Of a stretch of 64,000 nt of DNA, positions 8,875 to 17,176 are shown one piece after another. The notes under the pieces are model-generated. The model saw only the letters and a list, made by a program, of their open reading frames with translations, was not told the origin of the DNA and did no database searches. Made by a program: the position numbers and the translations under genes. The stretch covers positions 682,001-746,000 of the forward strand of contig BQJC01000001.1 of NCBI GenBank assembly GCA_021604505.1. The letters are read 5' to 3'. Positions within the stretch are counted from its first letter, which is position 1. Each line of letters begins with the position of its first letter. This stretch comes from Nitrospinaceae bacterium (GTDB lineage Bacteria; Nitrospinota; Nitrospinia; Nitrospinales; VA-1).

Positions 8875-8894
8875 AGGGAGGATTCTTCCTCCCT
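8875..8894 (+). other. Perfect 8-bp hairpin in the leader before lysS
   Basis: AGGGAGGA (8875-8882), a TTCT loop and TCCTCCCT (8887-8894) form a perfect hairpin 65 bases before the lysS ATG. No T-run follows, so it is not a standard terminator. It could be a transcript-end or leader structure. The rest of the rny-lysS gap shows nothing else I can support. Confidence 0.4.
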
Positions 8895-8959
8895 TAAAGG
8901 TGAAGGGTCCCCGGCAGTTCCTCATCCAGACAACTAACGAATCCGGTCATCACAACTCC

Positions 8960-10465
8960 ATGGAAGAAACAGGTAATTTAATCAAGATAAGACGGGAAAA
9001 GGTGGAGGAGCTCCGCGCCAAAGGAATCTCTCCTTTTAATAACAAATTCAAAGTCAACGCCGCCATTGGCGATTTGGTCAGGGATTTTTCCGAGTATTCC
9101 AAGGAAGAGCTCGCCGAAAAGGACCCGCGGTTCATCATTGCGGGTCGCATGATGACGCGCAGAAACCACGGAAAGACCACGTTCATTCACCTGAAAGACC
9201 ATTCCGGGCAAATCCAGATTTACGTTAACGAAAAATCGCTGGGCGCCGATGACTATGAAACCTTCGGCATGTTTGACATTGGGGATATTGTCGGCGTGCA
9301 GGGAAAAATCTCTAAAACCCGAACCGGAGAGCTCACCTTGTTTTCCGAACGGTTGACCCTGCTCACCAAGTCCCTTCATCCGCTTCCAGAAAAATGGCAC
9401 GGGCTCAAAGACATTGAACTGCGTTACCGTCAGCGCTATGTCGATCTCATCGTGAATCCGGAAGTGAAAGATTTGTTTATTGCCCGGAGCAGGATCATCC
9501 AGTCCCTTCGCGGATTTCTCAACGAACGGGATTATCTGGAAGTGGAAACCCCCATGATGCAGTCCATCCCCGGCGGCGCCACCGCAAAACCGTTCAAGAC
9601 CCATCACAATGCCCTGAATATGGAACTCTATTTGCGAATCGCGCCGGAGCTCTATCTCAAACGGCTGGTGGTGGGAGGCATTGAGCGCGTCTACGAGATC
9701 AACCGCAATTTTCGTAACGAAGGGATCTCCACAGAGCATAACCCGGAATTCACCATGCTGGAGTTCTATACCGCCTATGTCGACTACAATGATTTGATGG
9801 ATCTCACCGAAGAGATGTTCCGCTATGTGGCTCAGTCCGTATTCGATACTTTAACCTTTCCCTACACCCATCGCGTCGACGGCAAAGAGAAAGAAGGCCA
9901 TTTTGATTTCAGCCAATCGTTTAAACGGATTCCTTTCAAACAGTCTTTGACGGAAATAGGGGAAGTGCCGCCCGATGTGTTGGAAGACCCCGAAAAGGCA
10001 GCGGCTTATGCCCTGGAAAACAAAGTGGCCCTCGAGAAAAAAGACACCCCGGCCAAGGTGCTGGCCAAGCTATTCGATGCGTTTGTGGAACCAAAACTGA
10101 TTCAACCCACTTTTGTTACCGATTATCCTGCAGCGTTATCCCCCCTTTCCCAGAAAAAGGCCGATGACCCCAGCCTGGTGGAGCGGTTCGAATTATTTAT
10201 TGGCGGTAAGGAAATCGCCAATGCTTATACCGAGTTGAACGATCCTATCGAGCAGAAACAGCGTTTCGAGGAACAGGTTGCGGAGAGGCAGGCGGGGGAC
10301 GATGAAGCGCACTGGATGGACCATGACTTTATCCGGGCGCTGGAAATTGGCATGCCGCCGACGGCGGGAGAAGGCATAGGCATCGATCGATTGACCATGC
10401 TTTTCACCAATTCGCAGTCGATTCGGGATGTTATTCTTTTTCCACAGTTGAAAAAAGAATCCTGA
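8960..10465 (+). CDS. lysS: Lysyl-tRNA synthetase, class II
   Basis: A 501-residue class IIb synthetase that charges tRNA-Lys. The N-terminal anticodon-binding OB domain (about 50-160) is followed by the class II core. The core includes motif 2 with Phe-Arg-Asn-Glu near 253-256 and the C-terminal motif 3, Gly-Ile-Gly-Ile-Asp-Arg-Leu (about 472-478), which binds ATP. The frame is open from a GTG at 8900, but the ATG at 8960 begins the family's usual N-terminal helix and gives the standard length. A Shine-Dalgarno is weak for either start. Confidence 0.96.
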   Translation: MEETGNLIKIRREKVEELRAKGISPFNNKFKVNAAIGDLVRDFSEYSKEELAEKDPRFIIAGRMMTRRNHGKTTFIHLKDHSGQIQIYVNEKSLGADDYETFGMFDIGDIVGVQGKISKTRTGELTLFSERLTLLTKSLHPLPEKWHGLKDIELRYRQRYVDLIVNPEVKDLFIARSRIIQSLRGFLNERDYLEVETPMMQSIPGGATAKPFKTHHNALNMELYLRIAPELYLKRLVVGGIERVYEINRNFRNEGISTEHNPEFTMLEFYTAYVDYNDLMDLTEEMFRYVAQSVFDTLTFPYTHRVDGKEKEGHFDFSQSFKRIPFKQSLTEIGEVPPDVLEDPEKAAAYALENKVALEKKDTPAKVLAKLFDAFVEPKLIQPTFVTDYPAALSPLSQKKADDPSLVERFELFIGGKEIANAYTELNDPIEQKQRFEEQVAERQAGDDEAHWMDHDFIRALEIGMPPTAGEGIGIDRLTMLFTNSQSIRDVILFPQLKKES

Positions 10466-10571
10466 TTGAAGATCATCAATTTAGAAGGCTCCATTGCACC
10501 GGACTCCAATGGAAAAAATCTCACCGCTTAATATTACCCTGAAACTTTCATTCACCGGTTGAATCCTTGCT

Positions 10572-11846
10572 ATGGCTTACGAACTTTTTGTCAGTTTGCG
10601 TCATTTGCGGGCCAAAAGGACGCAGAAATTTATTTCCTTGAATACCTGGATATCAATCGGGGGGGTGGCGCTTGGGGTCATGGCCCTGATCGTTGTCATC
10701 GCCGTGATGTCGGGGTTCGGTAAGGATCTTCGCGACAAAATTCTGGGCACGACCAGCCATGCGGTGATCACCAACATCAACCGCACAGGGATCAAGGATA
10801 TCGAAAACATCATCCGGCAGGTGAAAGAGGTTCCCGGAGTCGCCGCCGCCGCGCCCTTTATAATGAATCACGTCATGTTGACTCATGGCGACGCAGTGTC
10901 TGGCATCATGATCCGCGGGGTGGACGTAGTGCGCGAGGAAGGCGTGTCGGATCTCGAAAAAAACCTGATCGAAGGAAGTCTGGAGTTTTTGGAAACGGAA
11001 AAATCCAAACCCGCGGCTGGAAAAAATGTGCGTTCGAGAGTGGTTCTGGGAAAGGAACTGGCCCGCCGAAACGGATTGCGCGTTGGCGACGTGGTGTCGA
11101 TGGTCTCGCCGTCCTCACGCATCACGCCGATGGGGTTGATCCCGAAAATGAAAATCTTTCAGGTGGCCGGCATTTTCGAATCCGGAATGTTTGAATACGA
11201 TGCCAATCTGGCGTTCATTTCCATCCCTGCGGCGCAGAACTTTTTTTCCATGCAGGGGAAGGTGAGCGGTGTCGAAGTCTGGGTCGATGATATCGATCAG
11301 GCCGCTGTCATTGCTCAACAAATTCAAGAGCGACTGAAATTTCCATATTTCGTTCGCGACTGGATGCGCATGAATAAAAACCTGTTTTCTGCTCTGCAAT
11401 TGGAAAAAGTCGTGATGTTCGTGATCCTCATCCTGATCATCCTGGTGGCCGCCTTCAATATCGTCAGCACCCTGTTCATGGTGGTCATGGAAAAAACCAA
11501 GGAAATCGCGATTATGAAAGCGATGGGGGCGACGCGGACAAGCATCATAAAAATTTTCAGTTTTCAGGGGTTGATCATTGGCGTGGTGGGAACCTTTGTG
11601 GGATGCGTGGGCGGGTTCACCGTCGTTCCCAATTTGAATGAGATCGTCGGATTCATTGAAAACATATTCGGCATCACCGCTTTTCCAAGCGATGTTTATT
11701 ATCTCGATAAACTCCCTTCCGAAATTCTCTATTTAGATTCGTTTCTGATTGTGATTTTTTCCATCGTCATTTGTTTTGTTGCCTCACTGTATCCCGCCTG
11801 GCGGGCTTCCCGTTTGAACCCGGTAGAAGGATTGCGGTATGAATAG
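10572..11846 (+). CDS. Lipoprotein-releasing ABC transporter permease, LolC/LolE family
   Basis: A 424-residue inner-membrane protein with the LolC/E/MacB permease topology. There is one membrane helix near residues 25-50, a large periplasmic domain (about 50-275), and three helices (about 280-300, 325-350 and 385-410). The C-terminus is the typical Tyr-Pro-Ala-Trp-Arg-Ala-Ser-Arg-Leu-Asn-Pro-Val-Glu-Gly-Leu-Arg-Tyr motif. With LolD it would extract mature lipoproteins from the inner membrane for transfer to LolA. Only one permease gene is present, so the transporter may be a homodimer. The stop overlaps the lolD start by 8 bases, which indicates translational coupling. Confidence 0.9.
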   Translation: MAYELFVSLRHLRAKRTQKFISLNTWISIGGVALGVMALIVVIAVMSGFGKDLRDKILGTTSHAVITNINRTGIKDIENIIRQVKEVPGVAAAAPFIMNHVMLTHGDAVSGIMIRGVDVVREEGVSDLEKNLIEGSLEFLETEKSKPAAGKNVRSRVVLGKELARRNGLRVGDVVSMVSPSSRITPMGLIPKMKIFQVAGIFESGMFEYDANLAFISIPAAQNFFSMQGKVSGVEVWVDDIDQAAVIAQQIQERLKFPYFVRDWMRMNKNLFSALQLEKVVMFVILILIILVAAFNIVSTLFMVVMEKTKEIAIMKAMGATRTSIIKIFSFQGLIIGVVGTFVGCVGGFTVVPNLNEIVGFIENIFGITAFPSDVYYLDKLPSEILYLDSFLIVIFSIVICFVASLYPAWRASRLNPVEGLRYE

Positions 11847-12564
11847 CGAGGGAAAGCCAAACTCTCCCGATATGCCTTTACTGGAAGGCGTGGATGTTAA
11901 CAAGAGCTATAAAACCAGGCGCGAAACCCTTCACATTTTGGTGGATGCCGGCCTGAAAGTATTGAAGGGCGAAGTGTTGGGCATTGTTGGAGCGTCAGGG
12001 GTGGGGAAAAGCACCCTGCTGCATGTTCTGGGAGGATTGGACCGGCCCGATTCCGGCCGCATCCTTTTTAGGGGAGTAGATATTTACCGCCAGAAAAATA
12101 ATTTTCTGGATAAATTTCGCAATCGCCGGGTGGGGTTCGTTTTTCAGTTTTTCAATCTTCTGCCGGATTTCACCGCCCTGGAAAATGCCATGTTTCCTGC
12201 GATCATCCGCAATGAGAGCCGAAAAGTCGCCCAGGAAAAGGCGGAGCATCTTTTATGCCAGGTTGGGCTGAAAGAACGCCTGCTGCATAAACCCGGTGAA
12301 TTATCCGGAGGAGAAAGTCAGCGCGTGGCTTTGGCGCGCGCCCTGATCAATCAGCCAGATCTTCTTCTGGCGGATGAGCCGACGGGAAACCTGGACACCC
12401 ACGCCAGCGATTCTCTGATCGAATTGATTCGTAAATTGAATGAAGAGTTCAAACAAACCTTTGTGCTGGTGACCCACAGTCAACGAATCGCCCAGCAAAT
12501 GGACCGGGTCATGCAATTGAGCGAAGGAAAAGTGAAAGCCATTGACAGGAATGTGATTATTTAA
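11839..12564 (+). CDS. lolD: Lipoprotein-releasing ABC transporter ATPase LolD
   Basis: A 241-residue cytoplasmic ABC ATPase. The Walker A motif Gly-Ala-Ser-Gly-Val-Gly-Lys-Ser-Thr lies near residue 51. The signature Leu-Ser-Gly-Gly-Glu-Ser-Gln-Arg and the Walker B segment Leu-Leu-Leu-Ala-Asp-Glu-Pro-Thr-Gly-Asn-Leu-Asp follow, the last being typical of the LolD/MacB/FtsE branch. It overlaps the upstream permease gene, so the pair forms one transporter. lpxD follows after 38 bases, keeping outer-membrane biogenesis genes together. Confidence 0.95.
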   Translation: MNSEGKPNSPDMPLLEGVDVNKSYKTRRETLHILVDAGLKVLKGEVLGIVGASGVGKSTLLHVLGGLDRPDSGRILFRGVDIYRQKNNFLDKFRNRRVGFVFQFFNLLPDFTALENAMFPAIIRNESRKVAQEKAEHLLCQVGLKERLLHKPGELSGGESQRVALARALINQPDLLLADEPTGNLDTHASDSLIELIRKLNEEFKQTFVLVTHSQRIAQQMDRVMQLSEGKVKAIDRNVII

Positions 12565-12602
12565 TCCGGCGTCTGGGAAGGTCGAATGGGGAAGGAAGAG
12601 CT

Positions 12603-13619
12603 ATGAAACTCGAAAAGGTCGCGGCTTTGGTTGGCGGCTCCTTAAAGGGAAACGGAGAAATTGAAATCAGTGACGCCCGGGGGATCGAGGATGCCGGCCA
12701 GGGGCAGGTGACGTTTGTCGCCAAGAAAAAATTCCTCAGGCTCTTGTCCGAATCCAAAGCCTCCGCGGTTATTGTGGATCGGGAAATCGATACAGATTTG
12801 CCGCAGATCGTCGTCGCCAACCCGATGCTGGCTTTTGCTAAACTCCTCAACGTCTTTCATCCCGAACCCCAACCGCAGCCCAATATAGACTCCAGAGCCG
12901 TGATGGGCGAGAACGTGAAGCTGGGAGCCAACGTCACTATTTTCCCGTATGTTTGTATCGGCGATAACGTTTCCATCGGCGAGGGGGCCATTCTTCATCC
13001 GGGCGTGGTCGTGGGGCCGGACTGCAGCATTGGAAAAAGCGCCGTCCTGCATCCCAATGTCACTCTTTACCGCAAAACGACTCTTGGGAACCGCGTCATC
13101 CTGCATGCGGGGGTGGTGATTGGCGCCGATGGGTTCGGATACACCCTGGACGAGAAAGGCGAGCATTATAAAATTCCACAAATCGGCCAGGTGGTGATTG
13201 AGGATGACGTCGAGATAGGGGCCAACACCTGCATCGACCGGGCGACTTTGGGCGCCACCATCGTCAAGCGGGGCACGAAAATCGACAATCTGGTCCAGAT
13301 CGCCCATAACTGCACCATTGGCGAACATTCTATTCTTGTGTCCCAGGTGGGACTGGCTGGAAGCTGTACCCTGGGGCATCACGTGGTTCTAGCCGGTCAG
13401 GTTGGGTTGGCGGATCACGTCACCATCGGCGACCAGGCCATATTGACCGCCCAGTCAGGAACGTTTCGGGATGTCGAAAGTAAAGACGTTCAAGGCGGTT
13501 CCCCCAGCGTTCCCGTGAACACCTGGAGAAAATACGTGACCCTCCTTCCCAAATTGCCGCAACTGACGCGCAAAATTAAAGATCTGGAAGCCAGATTGAA
13601 CGCAATTGAAAAAAAATAA
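12603..13619 (+). CDS. lpxD: UDP-3-O-acylglucosamine N-acyltransferase LpxD
   Basis: A 338-residue lipid A biosynthesis enzyme that transfers a hydroxyacyl chain to the 2-amino group of UDP-3-O-acylglucosamine. The N-terminal uridine-binding domain (about 1-95) has the typical Gly-Asp-Ala-Arg/Gln-Val-Thr-Phe segments. It is followed by a left-handed beta helix of hexapeptide repeats (about 100-300) with many Gly-Asp/Gly-Asn-X-V/I turns, and a C-terminal helix. The probable catalytic His lies in the His-Ala-Gly-Val-Val-Ile-Gly-Ala-Asp-Gly-Phe-Gly segment (about 163-180). It shows that the cell makes lipid A, so it has a Gram-negative envelope. The Shine-Dalgarno GGAAGGAAGAG precedes the ATG. 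Confidence 0.95.
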   Translation: MKLEKVAALVGGSLKGNGEIEISDARGIEDAGQGQVTFVAKKKFLRLLSESKASAVIVDREIDTDLPQIVVANPMLAFAKLLNVFHPEPQPQPNIDSRAVMGENVKLGANVTIFPYVCIGDNVSIGEGAILHPGVVVGPDCSIGKSAVLHPNVTLYRKTTLGNRVILHAGVVIGADGFGYTLDEKGEHYKIPQIGQVVIEDDVEIGANTCIDRATLGATIVKRGTKIDNLVQIAHNCTIGEHSILVSQVGLAGSCTLGHHVVLAGQVGLADHVTIGDQAILTAQSGTFRDVESKDVQGGSPSVPVNTWRKYVTLLPKLPQLTRKIKDLEARLNAIEKK

Positions 13620-13621
13620 AT

Positions 13622-13683
13622 GGCCAGTTAGAATAGAGGTAACCTAGAAATTATGGGTATTTATCTATTCTAACTGACAGGCC
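13622..13683. repeat. Long inverted repeat between lpxD and the LRR gene
   Basis: GTTAGAATAGA (13627-13637) and its exact complement TCTATTCTAAC (13664-13674) are flanked by GGCC at 13622-13625 and 13680-13683. The element fills almost the whole 68-base gap and ends 5 bases before the LRR gene's ATG. No T-run follows. It could be an operator, an mRNA hairpin that masks the downstream start, or a small mobile palindrome. Confidence 0.7.
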
Positions 13684-13687
13684 GTTT

Positions 13688-14755
13688 ATGTTTCGATTCC
13701 ATTGGACAGTCCTAGGACTGCCTTTTTTTTATTTGCTGTTCATCGCGGCGTCTTCTTCGAAGATGAGCGAAGCGGACCTCCTCAAATATGTCGAGGGCAA
13801 ACTCCGAAGAAATAACGCCATTCTCAAGATAAATGAGAAAAATCTTGGGGATTCGGGTTTAAAAGTCCTTGCCGAATCTCCCCTCCTCAAAACCGTCGAG
13901 ACCCTTGTTATCTATAAAGGTAATTTTGGAGATGAGGGAGTTCGCGCTCTTGCCAATTCCCCCTATCTTGAAAACCTGACCTCGCTTTCCCTGGAGAACA
14001 ATTCAATCACCGACCTGGGCGCGAAGATCATCGCCACCTCAAAAACCTTTGCCAACCTGACTGCGCTTAATTTGTACCGCAACCAGATCAAAGATTCAGG
14101 AGCCGTTGCCATTTCCCAGTCCGAGGTTTTAGCCAACCTCGTGTATTTGAATTTAAACTATAACCAAATTCGAGATGAGGGGGCCATTCACCTGACCACA
14201 TCGCGCGAATTGAAGAGCGTCCGGCAGGTCGGCCTTTCATACAATCCGCTTGGAAAAGACGGTAGTGAGGCGTGGCACCGTTTTAAGGTCGTCAGAAAGC
14301 TTGAAGAATTGCATAAGCAGAACCGGTTGCACGAGATGGGCAAATTTATTCTCGGTGATATGGGAGTGTTTGCTCTTTTGGATCTGCCTTATGCCTCGGA
14401 TCTAAAGGAGCTTGATTTGCACGGCAATGATTTAAGCGATCACGCGATTGTGGTTTTAGCCCGGTCTCCCAAACTGAGTGGTCTCGTTTCCTTGAATCTT
14501 GGGAGCAATAACATCACTGATGTGGGGGCCACGGCGCTGGCCGAGTCAAAAACCCTTAAAAATTTAAAATCTCTCAATTTAAACTTCAATTACATCGGAG
14601 ATCAAGGTGCCATAGCCATTGCCAAATCGCAGGCCCTTTCCAATCTGGAGTCGCTTAAAATGGGGCAAAATAAGATTGGCCGTGAAGGCGCGGTGGCTCT
14701 GGAGGAGTCTCCGATATTAACCAAACTCATTCATCCGGTTTTTGGATTTTACTGA
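13688..14755 (+). CDS. Exported leucine-rich-repeat protein (ribonuclease-inhibitor type)
   Basis: 355 residues. An N-terminal hydrophobic segment (about 5-25) looks like a signal peptide or anchor, and the rest is built of about nine 26-28-residue leucine-rich repeats. Their consensus is LxxLxLxxNxIxDxGAxxIAxS, the RNI/RanGAP type common in eukaryotes and found in scattered bacteria. A less regular segment (about 195-235) breaks the array in two. Such folds bind proteins, but nothing here names a partner. The start lies directly after a strong inverted repeat, and no good Shine-Dalgarno is seen. A later start would remove the signal segment. Confidence 0.8.
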   Translation: MFRFHWTVLGLPFFYLLFIAASSSKMSEADLLKYVEGKLRRNNAILKINEKNLGDSGLKVLAESPLLKTVETLVIYKGNFGDEGVRALANSPYLENLTSLSLENNSITDLGAKIIATSKTFANLTALNLYRNQIKDSGAVAISQSEVLANLVYLNLNYNQIRDEGAIHLTTSRELKSVRQVGLSYNPLGKDGSEAWHRFKVVRKLEELHKQNRLHEMGKFILGDMGVFALLDLPYASDLKELDLHGNDLSDHAIVVLARSPKLSGLVSLNLGSNNITDVGATALAESKTLKNLKSLNLNFNYIGDQGAIAIAKSQALSNLESLKMGQNKIGREGAVALEESPILTKLIHPVFGFY

Positions 14756-14906
14756 CCTCTATCCAGACGAATTTCCACCAAATAAGCAGCAAAAAATCAA
14801 GGGCACTCTTCCCCTTTCTTCTTAGGTGCGTGGAAGGAAGTGAAATGTTGTGTTACTATAACAGGGAAAAATTGATGTCTAACCCATTGAAAACTGAGGT
14901 TTAAAT

Positions 14907-15872
14907 TTGCAAATCCTGGATTTTGAAAGAGATATTTTTGCTTTGGAAAACCAGATTCAAGATCTGGTTTCCCTGTCGCACATGTACGACAGCGTAGGAG
15001 ATATCACCCACGAAATCGCCAAGCTCAAGAAAAAACTGCGGCACATGAAGCACGATGTCTTCGCCAATCTGAAAGGTTGGCAAAAGACCCAGGTTGCACG
15101 TCATCCGGATCGTCCATACACCCTGGACTACATACAGCGGATTTTTACCGATTTTCAGGAATTGCATGGTGACCGACATGGAGGGTATGGGCCTTCCATC
15201 GTTGGAGGCCCTGCGAAATTTGATAACCAATCCGTGATGGTCATTGGCCATCAAAAAGGCCGGGAAAACGAAGAAAAGATTCGCCGGAATTTTGGTATGT
15301 CGCAACCGGCAGGCTACCGCAAGGCCTTGCGTTTGATGCAACTGGCAGAAAAATTCGACGTTCCCATCATCACTCTCATAGATACCCCTGGGGCTTATCC
15401 TGGTATCGACGCAGAAGAAAAAGGCCAGTCGGAAGCGATTGCGACCAACATGTACACCATGACCAATTTAAAAGTTCCCATCATCGTGGTGGTGATAGGT
15501 GAGGGAGGTTCGGGGGGAGCGCTGGCCCTCGGCGTGGGAGACCGGATATTGATGATGGAACATTCCATCTATTCTGTGATTTCACCGGAAGGATGCGCTT
15601 CGATATTGTGGGGCGATAAAAAGAAAGTGGAACAGGCGGCGGAAGCCTTGTGCATGACGGCAGACAGCCTTTTGAAGATGCAGGTCGTCGATGAAATTAT
15701 CCGGGAGCCATTGGGTGGCGCTCACCGAAATTATAAGCAGGCGGCCATCAGTTTGAGAAAATCCCTTCGCACCAACTTGAAGATGTTGATCGATCATTCC
15801 CCTGAAAAACTTATCCAACAAAGATACGAAAAATTCCGTGCGATGGGCGCCTTTGCCAATGGTGCCGGTTAA
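14907..15872 (+). CDS. accA: Acetyl-CoA carboxylase carboxyltransferase alpha subunit
   Basis: A 321-residue AccA that forms the carboxyltransferase with AccD and makes malonyl-CoA for fatty acid synthesis. The N-terminal coiled-coil region opens with the family's Leu-Asp-Phe-Glu, which requires the TTG start at 14907; GAGG lies 8 bases upstream. The crotonase-fold core contains Gly-Gly-Pro-Ala-Lys (about 103-107), Thr-Pro-Gly-Ala-Tyr-Pro-Gly (about 158-164) and Gly-Glu-Gly-Gly-Ser-Gly-Gly-Ala (about 197-204), which bind the acyl-CoA. Length fits the family. It stands alone, with no accD nearby. Confidence 0.96.
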   Translation: MQILDFERDIFALENQIQDLVSLSHMYDSVGDITHEIAKLKKKLRHMKHDVFANLKGWQKTQVARHPDRPYTLDYIQRIFTDFQELHGDRHGGYGPSIVGGPAKFDNQSVMVIGHQKGRENEEKIRRNFGMSQPAGYRKALRLMQLAEKFDVPIITLIDTPGAYPGIDAEEKGQSEAIATNMYTMTNLKVPIIVVVIGEGGSGGALALGVGDRILMMEHSIYSVISPEGCASILWGDKKKVEQAAEALCMTADSLLKMQVVDEIIREPLGGAHRNYKQAAISLRKSLRTNLKMLIDHSPEKLIQQRYEKFRAMGAFANGAG

Positions 15873-15929
15873 ACGTTTCCACGGCCTTCCAAAGAAAGTC
15901 ATCGTGTTTAAATACTTTAGACCCTACGG

Positions 15930-16559
15930 ATGACGAATCGATCGTTTTTCTCCACTCTCCTATCGATTTTTTCGGCAGTCTTTATCTGGTCTGCCATTGG
16001 TTTTCACGATGCATTCACCTGGTTTCTGGAAGTCCTGCCTGCGATTCTAGGCCTCGGAATTCTTTTTGCAACCTATTCAAAATTTCCTTTTACCCGGATC
16101 GCTTATGTGCTGATGTTGATCCACGCTGTGATCTTGATGGTTGGGGGCCACTACACCTATGCCGAGGTTCCGCTGTTTGACTGGATAAAAGAAGGATTGG
16201 ATTTAGAGCGCAATCATTATGACCGGGTGGGTCACCTGGCCCAGGGATTTGTTCCGGCCATTGTAGGCAGGGAAATTTTATTGCGCTCCTCTCCGTTGCG
16301 ACCTGGAAAATGGCTGTTCTTTATCGTTGTGTGTATTTGCCTGGCCTTCAGTGCATTTTACGAATTCATCGAATGGTGGGTGGCGCTGGCGACCGGAACC
16401 GCCGCGGATGCGTTCCTTGGCACACAGGGGGATATTTGGGACACGCAATGGGACATGGCCTTGGCCATGTTTGGAGCGGTTTTTTCACAAATACTGTTGA
16501 CTAAAACTCATGACCGGGCTTTGGCCGGGATTTCAAAAGAGAATCGAAAGGCAGGCTGA
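15930..16559 (+). CDS. DUF2238 (YjdF-type) integral membrane protein
   Basis: 209 residues with about six membrane helices. The central loop contains Asn-His-Tyr-Asp-Arg-Val-Gly-His-Leu-Ala-Gln-Gly (about 93-104), and later Glu-Phe-Ile-Glu-Trp-Trp and Gln-Gly-Asp-Ile-Trp-Asp-Thr-Gln-Trp-Asp-Met. These conserved acidic and His motifs are typical of DUF2238/YjdF inner-membrane proteins. The family's function is unknown. It follows accA by 57 bases and is followed by a strong bidirectional terminator. Confidence 0.88.
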   Translation: MTNRSFFSTLLSIFSAVFIWSAIGFHDAFTWFLEVLPAILGLGILFATYSKFPFTRIAYVLMLIHAVILMVGGHYTYAEVPLFDWIKEGLDLERNHYDRVGHLAQGFVPAIVGREILLRSSPLRPGKWLFFIVVCICLAFSAFYEFIEWWVALATGTAADAFLGTQGDIWDTQWDMALAMFGAVFSQILLTKTHDRALAGISKENRKAG

Positions 16560-16609
16560 ATGGGAGTTAAAACTTAGTAGGGGCTATCTCTCTGACTGAA
16601 TGTGAAAAT

Positions 16610-16631
16610 GGGCTGCCTTTTCAGGCAGCCC
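16610..16631. terminator. Bidirectional intrinsic terminator
   Basis: GGGCTGCC (16610-16617), a 6-base loop and GGCAGCCC (16624-16631) are followed by AAAATTTTT on the plus strand and by ATTTTC on the minus strand. It serves the convergent DUF2238 gene and the small secreted-protein gene. Confidence 0.85.
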
Positions 16632-16647
16632 AAAATTTTTCACTCCA

Positions 16648-16947
16648 CTATTTCTTTTCAGAACCTTTTTTCTTTCCAGCTTTTTCCGCCTCTTCAAGCA
16701 ATTTCAGAGTGGAGTCGGGATTGGTTCCCAGGCCGCTCGCTTTTCCCGAAGTTTTGGCGGCAGAATCCGTAATCTTTGACGCCGCTGCTGGGCTGGATTG
16801 CGAAGGGGACGTCGTCGAAGACTTCATTGCCGAGAGAGGTTTCATGGCGGTGGACTTTTCAACGTCCGTTTTTCCAGGTCCGGCATGCAACGTCATGGGT
16901 AAGGTGAACAAGGAAACTGCGAAAGCGCTGATGATGACTTTTTTCAT
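16648..16947 (-). CDS. Small secreted alanine/serine/lysine-rich protein
   Basis: 99 residues with a clear signal peptide: a Met-Lys-Lys start, a hydrophobic stretch, and likely cleavage after Leu-His-Ala at about residue 22. The mature part is low-complexity Ser/Ala/Thr/Lys-rich (about 25-75) with a lysine-rich C-terminus (Lys-Lys-Lys, Lys-Lys). It has no cysteine and no recognised domain. AAGGAG lies 8 bases before the ATG, so translation is likely efficient. I do not recognise the family. Confidence 0.8.
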   Translation of the reverse strand: MKKVIISAFAVSLFTLPMTLHAGPGKTDVEKSTAMKPLSAMKSSTTSPSQSSPAAASKITDSAAKTSGKASGLGTNPDSTLKLLEEAEKAGKKKGSEKK

Positions 16948-17176
16948 TGTTGATTCTCCTTAGTTTTTTTTGGGTAATCTTTTGGGTTAAGGGATAGGAT
17001 ACGTTGAACAGACTAGATAACCTGCAGGTTGTATTTAACTTAAAATAGTTTTGCAAAACGTGTAAGGAAACAAATCACAAGGCATTGTGATTTAAATAAC
17101 AAGCATAAACATTTCTTTACCCCGCTTTGTTTTAAACCTGAGAACAGGCTTCCGCTGATTAGGAATTTAAGAATTC

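Noticed and set aside
8978-9739. A 253-codon minus-strand open frame inside lysS
   Set aside because: lysS is complete and typical. The antisense product has no recognisable feature.
10490-10520. A TCCATTG/CAATGGA hairpin after lysS as a terminator
   Set aside because: It is followed by an A-run, not a T-run, on the strand of lysS.
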